This document shows, one piece after another, positions 57,501 to 64,000 of a stretch of 64,000 nt of DNA. Made by a program: the position numbers and the translations under genes. This stretch comes from Diadema setosum (Eukaryota; Echinodermata; Echinoidea; Diadematoida; Diadematidae), in the NCBI RefSeq assembly GCF_964275005.1, contig NC_092689.1, forward strand, positions 1,371,501 through 1,435,500, given 5' to 3'. The notes below the pieces were generated by a model. It was given only the letters and a program-made list of their open reading frames with translations, searched no databases and was not told the DNA's origin. Numbering within the stretch: the first letter of the stretch is position 1; each line of letters starts with the position of its first letter.

Positions 57501-60500
57501 GCCACTTACGTACTTCCAGGTTAAAAAAAGTATGGGGCCCAAAGTGATGACACCTTATATATTCCTTTGTATGGTGCACTAAAAGTGTGGGGGCCCAAGC
57601 CCCCACGGCCCCCACGATTCCGCTGGCCATGTGTCATGTATGTATGGATGGATGGAGGGATGATGGATATATGAATGAATGATGTATGGATAAATAGAAG
57701 GACAAATGGATGATTAGATAGATGGATAGATGCATAGATACAGGTGGATGGTAGATAGATGGATGAATGATGGTGGAGCATGTTGATGTATTCTCAGCAG
57801 TAATCGATTGTCGTGGAGGCTAAAGAGGAAAGCTATGTGTAGAACTGTGCCCTATTTTTAAGAACTGTGCCACTCTTTTGAATGTATGCCAGGAACAAAT
57901 GCCGAAACTGCTGACAAGATCCAATAGGCTGTCACATTGCGAGTAGTGGTACTCTGGGACTCTGAACGTTTTGCATGATCAAATGATCCTTGTGCAGGCT
58001 GACTCTCTTACCCCCCAGCTATCTGTCATTTCAAACGAACCCCGTGTTACTGTATGTGCACACTGTTAAGACAGAATCATTGTCATGTTTATACATCCAC
58101 ATAGAATATAACACCAGTTGTATTCTGCTGGACCCTACCAGAATATATGGCATAGATAACTTGTCTACTCTTTTGTTGTGTAAAATTTCATGCAAATCCT
58201 GTTTTTGTTTCTTTATATAATGTATACTCATGTGAGACACGTATTGTTTATTAAGATATCAAAGAAAAGGAAACAAAACAACCCAAAAACAGCAACAAGA
58301 GCAAATACAGGTGAGCAGGCAAGCCTGGAGCTCTACGTTGAGATTGATACTGCTGATAAATATATAATATGTGCAAGATTGTCTAGTGGTACTGAGAAGT
58401 TTCAGGATTCTCCAGTAATACTCTTTTTTGGCCTGGTTGGTTATCTTGTGTCCAGCCTTCCATCAAGAAGCTGCCAACGCCAGGCAGCAGCTGCTGGTGT
58501 CCAACGTCCACATCCACTGGGACCCCGAGTTCAGCGACGTCAAGCTCATCCAGACAATGATGTTCATGAACGAGCTGAAGAAGATCATCGAGGAGGAGTC
58601 GGTGAGCTTCCGGCCCGGCGGCGGAGGCGGGGGCGGGGCCGGCGCCAGTAGCAGCCAGAGAGATTCAGGAACCATTCCACTCGTACTGTGTGGGGATCTC
58701 AACTCCTTGCCTGACTCAGGTTAGTACTGCAGGAAAACATCCAGAGCATGTTCAAAAACACTCCTCTGACAATAGATTATTACTTTTTATAGTTTATTTA
58801 TTTCCATCATCAAAAAAAGAAAAGAAAAAGGGAACATGATTCAAAGCGGTACAAGTTTTCAATTTGTCTTTCATTCGTCTGATATGGGCATTTTTTTTTT
58901 TTCAAATACAATATAAAGTATATGCACGAATGATGTCATAAAAAAAGGAACGATGCACTTCGTCATGGCAAAAAAAAAAAATAGTAAATAATCATAGCGA
59001 TGGAAAACAGTGTTCCACTAAAAAGCCAAGCTTGTGCAAGAATCAAACATAAAAGTAACACGAGACATGAAAACTCGTCACATTGAGGACGAGTTAGGTG
59101 ATACGCTTGTGGTCATCAGATGACAGTCATCTGTGATCGACAAAGAAAAGAATGTGATATAGGCACCTTGAAGTTATATTGAGCGTGCATGCGAAACCGT
59201 TTCTGTAACCACTCGGCCACGGGTCATCCACGGAAATGGTAAGACAAAAAAACAACAACAATGTATAGATATAACAGGGGGAAAGTCAATGCCCACTCAA
59301 CTAACGTGGCCGTGTGAACATCTATTGCATTGCTAGACGGAAAAGCGGCCTTGTAACGACTGAGGTCGCTATGCCATTTCTGGCAACTTGGGAAAAATAC
59401 GTCCCGCAGACATAAAACCTATAATCGGGTGGTTTTGATACCTTGCCTTTAATCACAATTTTCAATGTAATGACGTCATCAAATTACAAAACAATGACAT
59501 CGTCTTGAAAGACAATTGTTCAAAGTACAACACCTCAGTCGTCGTCATTACATACTATGATCGCTTTGACAAAGTCAACCTGCAAAATTTGCTGCAGTCG
59601 AAGCAATGTGGTCTCCAACACACAAAAAAGAGGGATATGGCGTGTGTGTGTGTCTCTGTGTGTGTATAGGTGCGTTTATATACGAACGTGATTTCTACAT
59701 GGACGAATATGTAATACAAAATTGAAGAAAAAAAAAACAGTAAAGTATCTAAGTATTTTGTTTCGTGATCTTGTGGGGTTCGAACCCGCAACCTCACGTC
59801 TCTGAGAAGTCGCCTTTAACCACTCGGCCACACGTCTCGACGGGAAAATATGGGGAACGTTATGGACTTGGAAAGACAGTTGTTCAATGTACAACACATT
59901 CATCGTACGTTGTCAGTTTGCTACTGACACGACAATCTACCACATGAAGATGAGGCAGGTATTAGTACCTGTATGAAATTATTATAGGCATGGTTATCAA
60001 ATTGCCCTAAAATTTCCTTATAATTGCCTTATTTTTACACACAGTTATGCTATCCCTTCAAACTCGTCACAGTTTAATTAGAATCATTAACATCATACAT
60101 TAGTACCTTATTCAGTTCCATAGCTGATCACGTTTGCTAATCAATTAAGATTAATTGTCTAGAATGTGTTATATGGCCAACCTGTATACACACGTATATA
60201 CACACACACAATGCTAAATGTATGTATCAAACATCTGTAACACAACTTTGAACTAACTGTAGGAATTATCGCTGCACTTTAATATCATCCATACTTTTTA
60301 TCACTATCTGAAACTCCACAAAAACCACTAAATGACAAATAATCATCAATACAGAAGACTGAATACCTTTTTAAAAATGTATAGCTTGTTACATGTATAA
60401 ATCAGCACAAAGTAACCACGACTACATTGTGTTACTGAATTGATATGAACAAATTTCACTTTGTTAAATATACTATATCAGTTTGAAAAGCCCAGCCTGC

Positions 60501-63313
60501 AAAATTTTGCAGCAGTCGAAGTAATGCAGTCTCCAACGCAAAACAAAGGTATACTGTGTGAGTGTGTGCGTATAGGTGTGTTTACATGCAAACGTGATTT
60601 CTACATGGACGAAGGTGTAGTACTCCATTGAAGAAAAAAAGTAAAAAAAAAATTATTTTCTTTCGTGCTCTTGTGAGGATCGAACCCGTACGTGTGCAAC
60701 CTCACGTTTCTAAGACGACGCCTCTAACCACTCGGCCATACGTCTCGACGAGAAAAGTAGAGGAACGTAAACTTATGTACGTGAAAGATGAATCAGGAAT
60801 CGTTTGGTCCGCATTCCATTCTCATTTTCAGTTTTAAACTGCAAAATTGTCAACCTCATGAGAAGATTTCAAAGAACAAAATGCATGATTACTGCAGCTT
60901 ATTGTCTCAGCTACAACATACTTAAATTTCAGAGGAAATGAAGCAAAATCAGCTGAGATAAAGGTGCTTAAACGTTGTCAAGTCAATGGATGGTTTTAAA
61001 AAAAATCACCTCCCATAGACATAACACGTAAACTTGTCCGATTTTGCATCTTTACTTTCAATCACAATTTAAAGTATGATGACGTCATCAAATTTCAAAA
61101 CCATGACATAGACTTGAAAGGCAAATGTTTAAAGTACAACATATGTGAATTTGGGATAATATTGAGCTTAAACAACAGAGATACGAGCAAATGAATGTCA
61201 GAAACAGTACCTCAAAAAAATCAATTCCACTTTTTTTATTTAAAATGACGATATGATGACGTCATCGCGTTTTCCTGGCAATATTGATACTAGCAATGTT
61301 ATTTACAATTCACATACTTTTGTAATATGCAATAGAAATATAGGGTCAACGGACGATTTAAAGAGCTATGGCTAAATAAACAAAGACATGTTTTTTCACT
61401 ATATTTGCAGAAAGACGCGCACGTGGAATTTCAACTTTGACGCCAGTGCATTCCTTTGTTATAGGTCGAAATCGATCGAAAATCAATGGATGTTGTTACT
61501 CAAAGTATCAGGAATCCAAATCAGTCAAAAAAATTGCATTTTCATGTTGCTTACGCCCTCTGCGCGCGAAATTGCGCGGACAGACGCGCACGCGAGAAAA
61601 TGTTTGAAACGCTTAAAATTGTCTGAAACTTCGAGATTTCCCATTGGGAAGTCGTTTTGAGCCTTTTAAAATTTTGACGCGCGCGTACGCGCGCGTAATG
61701 AAGACCTGGGTAACTAGCGTTAAAAGGTAAGATAGAGCGTGACCTGAACTTCATGTCCACCGAAAATGATACAGAAATGACATCTAGTTATGAAGTTATG
61801 ATCGATCATGTGACAAGGTCCGAAAATCACAAAATGGCGCCTAGATGACGTCATAGATATGTTACTGTCATGAAAACCTTATTGTGGCTAGATATTGTTA
61901 TGAGACATGTTGACTGAAAATTTCATGTCATTCCGTAATGTCATTGTTGAGATATTGACGACACAAAATTGTCCAGAAAGAAAGAAGAATAAAAAAAAAT
62001 AAAGAGAGATTTTGACAATCACAATAGGTGATACGCTGATAGCGTATCACCTAATAAAGCCAAACATAAAGTTACTCTTGGCAAGAGTAAAGCCAAACAT
62101 AAAGAACATGATAAAGTTCATAAAAAGTGATTCAATTTTCTATATGCATATATTTTCTAAAAACAGTGATATTAGTTGCTGTTAGATATACAAGATTTCT
62201 GATTTCAAGGTTCCTGAAGATTTCTGACTTTGATGTGCAGTAGAGAATAAGACATTCTCCCTTAATTGAATTCATCTAGAGTTGTAATGAAGCAGCAGTA
62301 ATTATTCTTTGAACCACCAAGGCTTGTAATTGCCAAATGTTTGACAAAAATTATTGTAAGATTTTCTTTTTCCTGCTTGCGGAATTTACAAAAAGTGTTC
62401 TTACTGCAAAGGATGTCATGCATGTGCAACCCTTTCATATGGCTTTATGAATAATATGAAAAATTCTGATGACGAATCTGATCACTTTGGTAAAATCTGT
62501 GAGGTGAAAACATCATTACATGTGCATTTTTGTTTTTTTTTTTCTGTACAGCATTTGTGATCACCTGCCTTGATGATGAGGTTGTCAATGAAATTATTAG
62601 GCAGTGTGTGCACCTTCTTGCCAAACACATTGAAGTTGTCTTTGTGGTTTATTGCATTTTTCAATATGATGACGTATTATAGATCCAGTCCAAATGTATT
62701 GCTGGTGAATATGCAAAAGATTTAGCTAAGGCTGATTGTGATGGCATGCTTTGATATTGATCGTCCTGACATTTCTTATGAAAACAAACATAGATGTGTC
62801 TTCTAGCTTGAGCTGCAAATATGAAAGCATGAATGTATGTACATATATTCAACGCAACAAGTTTCATTCTGTCACCATACAGGAGTTGTGGAGTACCTTG
62901 AGAAGGGAAAAATCTCCGTCCGTCACCCAGACTTCAAGGATCTCAACTACAAGGTTCTGAGGAACTTCTCCTCCAACAGTGAGGCCAATGGCCACATCTC
63001 ACACTCGTTCCAGCTAAAGAGGGTGTACCAGAATAACCCGATGCGCTTCACCAACTACACCTTTGACTTCAAGGGCATCATAGACTACATCTTCTTCTCC
63101 AGGCAGGCCATGTCTGTCCTGGGCTTGCTCGGTCCGATGGACCACGAGTGGATCGACACGACCAAGGTCATGGGCTGCCCCAACGCCAGCATCCCCTCAG
63201 ACCATTTCTCACTGCTCACAGAATTTGAGATGCCCCTCCCCACGTCCCCATCAACGCCCCCGTCGTCTGGTCTCTACCATCCGACGCCGAACTACCCCCT
63301 AGCAAGACGGTAG
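39400..63313 (+). CDS. CNOT6L: CCR4-NOT deadenylase catalytic subunit, CCR4/CNOT6-CNOT6L type, nine coding exons, complete
   Basis: CDS join: 39400-39568, 42365-42551, 49455-49630, 50104-50172, 53579-53736, 56157-56311, 56854-57008, 58456-58719, 62883-63313 (1764 nt, 587 residues plus TAG). All introns are GT-AG and all phases match. Family knowledge: CCR4 removes poly(A) tails in the CCR4-NOT complex, mainly in the cytoplasm and P-bodies; its leucine-rich repeats bind the second deadenylase CAF1 (CNOT7/8). Seen: LRR units about 58-150; EEP (endonuclease/exonuclease/phosphatase) nuclease fold about 201-560 with Glu254 ([10 protein letters not shown]), Asp437 and Asn439 ([11 protein letters not shown]), and His552 (PSDHFSL), corresponding to human CNOT6L E240, D410, N412 and H529. 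Longer than human paralogues (about 555-557) through an N-terminal His/Gly/Asn stretch and a Gly-rich loop. Single orthologue of both vertebrate paralogues is inferred; CNOT6 is an equally fair name. Confidence 0.97.
39569..42364 (+). other. CNOT6/6L intron 1 (coding)
   Basis: GT-AG. Contains a 48 bp tandem duplication (40343-40436), a GT/poly-G tract (40559-40609), a T run (41206-41227) and a CAA tract (41766-41779). Nothing else recognised. Confidence 0.8.
40343..40436. repeat. 48 bp tandem duplication
   Basis: GTGGGAATATAATTTCATGAG...GTGGGAGGTAC occurs twice in direct succession with one A indel. Confidence 0.9.
42365..42551 (+). CDS. CNOT6L: CNOT6/6L coding exon 2 (leucine-rich repeats)
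   Basis: Residues 58-118, Gly57 and Arg119 split. Acceptor CTCTGTAG, donor GTAGGG. Contains LRRs such as [15 protein letters not shown] and [15 protein letters not shown], with the LxxLxLxxNxL pattern that forms the CAF1-binding surface. Confidence 0.97.
42616..43590. repeat. About 80 bp tandem repeat, interrupted by a TTAA element
   Basis: Unit AACAGGTGGAATTTTGAAGTTAACTG...CCCTTTCAGGCTTCAACAAAATGTAAAC recurs at about 42651, 42734, 42814 and 42898 (period 80-84). After the 42918-43480 insertion it resumes with GACCCTTTCAGTCCTCAACAG and another TGGAGTTTTGAAGTTAACTG. Confidence 0.8.
42918..43480. mobile_element. TTAA family A element, copy 3
   Basis: TTAA|AGGACAAGTTCACC ... GGCGAACTTGTCCT|TTAA. 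Inserted in the AAGTTAACTG of a tandem repeat unit, so the duplicated TTAA can be checked against neighbouring units. Confidence 0.85.
44560..44745. mobile_element. Decayed MITE (GTTCACATGC... family)
   Basis: GAATGTTCACATGCATTTTTTGTGAATTTCGCGAG and GGCTCCAATTCAAGAAAATTCATG match 48911-49122 inverted. Starts at ACTGTAAAGC. Confidence 0.45.
46123..46151. repeat. 12 bp-stem hairpin
   Basis: CTTTACTTAGAC TTTAC GTCTAAGTAAAG, perfect stem, 5-base loop. Confidence 0.75.
48084..48755. mobile_element. 672 bp TIR element with CCAAT-containing core
   Basis: TGTGACCCGCTACAACAAAAG...AAAGTCGC at left is inverted as CGACTTTCGGATCCTTTTATTGTAGCGGGTCACA at right. The GC-richer core has ATTGGTCAGTG and ATTGGTCGTG. 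Non-coding. Confidence 0.7.
48911..49122. mobile_element. MITE, ends CTACTGTAAAACAC / CTTTTTACAGTACA
   Basis: Imperfect inverted ends with ACTGTAAAA / TTTTACAGT; interior TTTTCGCAAATTGGAGC and GCGCGAAATTTATGAAATTAAAATGC. Confidence 0.55.
49455..49630 (+). CDS. CNOT6L: CNOT6/6L coding exon 3 (last LRRs)
   Basis: Residues 120-177, Arg119 and Pro178 split. Acceptor TTGTCCGCAG, donor [24 protein letters not shown] and [11 protein letters not shown] are the last LRRs; [17 protein letters not shown] matches the vertebrate 'LYQEPDGTRRLLNYLLD' cap. Confidence 0.97.
49631..50103 (+). other. CNOT6/6L intron 3
   Basis: GT-AG, 473 bp, AT-rich, no repeat recognised. Confidence 0.85.
50104..50172 (+). 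CDS. CNOT6L: CNOT6/6L coding exon 4 (linker)
   Basis: Residues 179-200, 69 bp, acceptor TGAATTGCAG, donor [21 protein letters not shown] matches the vertebrate linker 'PPPRSWIMLQEPDR' between the LRR and nuclease domains. Small, but supported by exact phase on both sides. Confidence 0.92.
50830..51040. mobile_element. 'CTGTAAAAGTGG' MITE, copy 3
   Basis: TACTGTAAAAGTGGAAATTTTCGC at left; right end decayed to GCGAAAATATCCACTTTTTTA. Body same orientation as 22742-22944. Confidence 0.65.
53248..53487. mobile_element. 'TTCGCGAAAT' MITE, decayed copy
   Basis: Collinear with 21858-22101 (GGTGCTATTCGTGAATT, CTCTGATCCCGATTTATG, CTCCACGATCAC) but most CG words have become TG/CA, the pattern of CpG decay. 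Ends ...GGCATATACAGTA. Confidence 0.65.
53579..53736 (+). CDS. CNOT6L: CNOT6/6L coding exon 5 (start of nuclease domain)
   Basis: Residues 202-253, Ala201 split. Acceptor CACCTGCAG, donor [20 protein letters not shown] is the EEP opening motif (Asn active-site region); [20 protein letters not shown] and DIICLQ lead into the catalytic Glu in the next exon. Confidence 0.97.
53737..56156 (+). other. CNOT6/6L intron 5
   Basis: GT-AG, 2.4 kb, AT-rich. No repeat family firmly recognised. Confidence 0.8.
56157..56311 (+). CDS. CNOT6L: CNOT6/6L coding exon 6 (catalytic Glu)
   Basis: Residues 254-304, Lys305 split. Acceptor GACCGACAG, donor GTAAGT. Starts [11 protein letters not shown], whose first Glu (254) is the metal-binding catalytic residue. 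Also carries [25 protein letters not shown], almost identical to vertebrates. Confidence 0.97.
56312..56853 (+). other. CNOT6/6L intron 6
   Basis: GT-AG, 542 bp, T-rich tract near 56425-56450. Nothing else. Confidence 0.85.
56854..57008 (+). CDS. CNOT6L: CNOT6/6L coding exon 7
   Basis: Residues 306-356, Ala357 split. Acceptor GACCCTCAG, donor [25 protein letters not shown] and [15 protein letters not shown] are the highly conserved central strands of the deadenylase domain. Confidence 0.97.
57022..57780. repeat. Imperfect (GGAT)n simple repeat, interrupted
   Basis: GGATGGAT-type tetranucleotide array with AGAT/AATG variants at 57022-57311 and 57640-57775; the gap is the MITE at 57312-57628. 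Minus-strand Ile-His-Pro-Ser frames are repeat artefacts. Confidence 0.9.
57312..57628. mobile_element. 317 bp MITE nested in the GGAT array
   Basis: GGCCAGCGGAGTG and CGATTCCGCTGGCC are inverted ends; GTGGGGGCCCA occurs inverted-like near both ends. Contains two CCGGGTTTC copies. Confidence 0.65.
58456..58719 (+). CDS. CNOT6L: CNOT6/6L coding exon 8 (catalytic Asp/Asn)
   Basis: Residues 358-444, Gly445 split. Acceptor GTGTCCAG, donor [25 protein letters not shown] is conserved; [12 protein letters not shown] carries Asp437 and Asn439. Between them is an extra [14 protein letters not shown] loop (410-423) coded by a GC-rich run, absent from human CNOT6. The paralogues have a shorter loop here. 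Confidence 0.96.
59772..59845 (-). repeat. tRNA-Ser/Leu-like SINE head, copy 1
   Basis: Minus strand TGGCCGAGTGGTTAAAGGCG (A box) and GGGTTCGAACCCC (B box). Acceptor strands do not pair, so it is not a functional tRNA. Confidence 0.65.
60667..60750 (-). repeat. tRNA-Ser/Leu-like SINE head, copy 2
   Basis: Minus strand TGGCCGAGTGGTTAGAGGCG and GGTTCGATCC, same flanks as copy 1 (direct repeat about 900 bp away). A third degraded A box lies near 59196-59222. Confidence 0.6.
62025..62104. repeat. Double hairpin with flanking direct repeat
   Basis: TAGGTGATACGCT GAT AGCGTATCACCTA (62025-62053), then TTACTCTTG G CAAGAGTAA (about 62072-62090) between two copies of AAAGCCAAACATAAAG. Confidence 0.75.
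62883..63313 (+). CDS. CNOT6L: CNOT6/6L coding exon 9, stop codon
   Basis: Residues 446-587 then TAG. Acceptor [26 protein letters not shown] (502-517) and SDHFSLL (550-556) are EEP C-terminal motifs; His552 is catalytic. The Pro/Ser-rich tail ([11 protein letters not shown]...) ends in LARR, resembling the vertebrate '...PGRR' end. Confidence 0.97.
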
Positions 63314-64000
63314 CAAGAGGCTCCGGGTATCTCAGGGTGGTCTCAATTTTTTCTTGAAAGTCATTTGTATATGGACCTCGAGAATTTTTAAGAAAATTTA
63401 CGAAGACAAAATGCAGGATTTTGTGTGTTTTTGTATCTACTTTGTAAATTATAGAAGAGTATTAAAGGTGAAATGAAGTTAAAGTGCTTTGAGCTTTTCT
63501 AGGAGAGAGAAATATGACACTTGTATAGACAGGTTAAATGTAAACTGTTGGCTTTTATGTGTGGATATAATCTTTTTTTCAATTCAAGACATACCTCATA
63601 CATCAGATTCTGGTGAAATTGTTTGATGTGTTGTTTACAAATCACTCCTTTTGTACATAGAACGGTAAATCGTTGCAGTCCAGTCAATAGATCAGTGTCA
63701 AACTCGTCTTGCAGTTGGGGGTGTTTTACTAGAATTGCTGTCCGCTATTTTTGCTATTATTAGAGTCTTGTTTCAGTGTGTGTATTTTTTCGTGAAGTGT
63801 TGGCAGTGAGAAGTTTGAGAGCACTTTAGCTTCATTGAATTAGTTGTATGCAAATACACACAACCTGTGTTTCATCCACTGAGGCTCTGAGTTGCCCTGG
63901 CTTTACCCCTGTCTTTTTGAAGGGGAAGTGCAGTTCTGAGCCCCAGTTTTTCTGTTTCTTTGTGAATTGAATCTCTATGTAATTCGTACTTTGTACAGTG
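63314..64000 (+). other. CNOT6/6L 3' UTR, runs off the window
   Basis: Non-coding T-rich sequence after the stop codon. A variant poly(A) signal ATTAAA at 63461-63466 is a candidate proximal site; no AATAAA cleavage region is obvious before the window ends. Vertebrate orthologues have long 3' UTRs, so the UTR probably continues beyond 64000. Confidence 0.6.

Larger units (their letters stand above)
57009..58455 (+). other. CNOT6/6L intron 7
   Basis: GT-AG. Mostly the TGGA/TAGA-like simple repeat and its nested MITE, then AT-rich DNA. The 153-residue frame at 58190-58651 reads exon 8 in the wrong frame. Confidence 0.8.
59095..62053. repeat. Composite repeat block bounded by TAGGTGATACGCT inverted copies
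   Basis: TAGGTGATACGCT at 59095-59107 and its inverse at 62041-62053. Inside: two long direct copies (about 59560-59860 and 60490-60770; TGCAAAATTTTGCAGCAGTCGAA, GATTTCTACATGGACGAA, tRNA-like unit), a second repeated segment with TGACGTCATCAAATT (59440-59535 and 61050-61145) and a CpG-rich stretch 61400-61700. No transposase or reverse transcriptase frame seen. Confidence 0.55.
58720..62882 (+). other. CNOT6/6L intron 8
   Basis: GT-AG, 4.2 kb. Dominated by a repeat block at about 59041-62104; AT-rich remainder. Confidence 0.8.

Noticed and set aside
58190-58651. 153-residue frame ending in an Arg/Gly-rich run
   Set aside because: Runs from intron into CNOT6/6L exon 8 in the wrong frame.
59772-59845. 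Possible tRNA-Ser gene on the minus strand
   Set aside because: A and B boxes are good, but acceptor strands do not pair and the unit is repeated 900 bp away within a larger repeat; it is a SINE head.
1-64000. A new multi-gene defence or metabolic system
   Set aside because: After both strands were read, only two conserved housekeeping genes explain coding signal; the remaining frames are short, unlinked and repeat-derived.

Overview
This window is nuclear DNA from a metazoan. It is AT-rich and carries two spliced protein-coding genes with short GT-AG exons separated by long introns full of small transposon remnants. The proteins are deuterostome-like. The repeat types (TTAA-flanked foldback elements, 'CAGTGCACTCCCGTTATAA'-ended elements, tRNA-derived SINEs, TGACCTTTGACC blocks) look like those of echinoderms, most probably a sea urchin. 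The species assignment is inference from general impression, not from a database search. I see no prokaryotic operon, CRISPR array or intact rRNA/tRNA gene.

Layout. 1-8896: intergenic repeat-rich DNA downstream of gene 1, including a 628 bp near-perfect palindrome with a 9 bp target duplication and a LINE tail. 8897-27763, minus strand: gene 1, MRPL1 (mitochondrial large-subunit ribosomal protein uL1m), nine coding exons whose phases join exactly into a 364-residue protein with start and stop. 27764-39399: divergent intergenic region, probably including the 5' UTR exon(s) and first intron of gene 2, with LINE tails, MITEs and palindromes. 39400-63313, plus strand: gene 2, the CNOT6/CNOT6L (CCR4) deadenylase catalytic subunit, nine coding exons joining into a 587-residue protein with an N-terminal leucine-rich repeat region and a C-terminal EEP nuclease domain in which all key catalytic residues are visible. 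63314-64000: its 3' UTR, running off the window.

The two genes do unrelated jobs (mitochondrial translation; cytoplasmic mRNA poly(A) shortening). Their head-to-head arrangement matches the order and orientation of human MRPL1 and CNOT6L on 4q21.1 as I recall it, so the window probably holds a deuterostome-wide conserved gene pair. It also suggests the urchin gene represents the ancestor of vertebrate CNOT6 and CNOT6L.

Everything else is non-coding. Introns and flanks carry at least a dozen families of short inverted-repeat elements, several nested, two of which have clear TTAA target duplications (piggyBac-like). I found no new multi-gene biological system. The most notable structures are the recent 628 bp foldback, a piggyBac-like MITE whose empty site can be read from the tandem repeat it split, inverted arrays of a 16 bp repeat, and a complex repeat block in the last CNOT6 intron.
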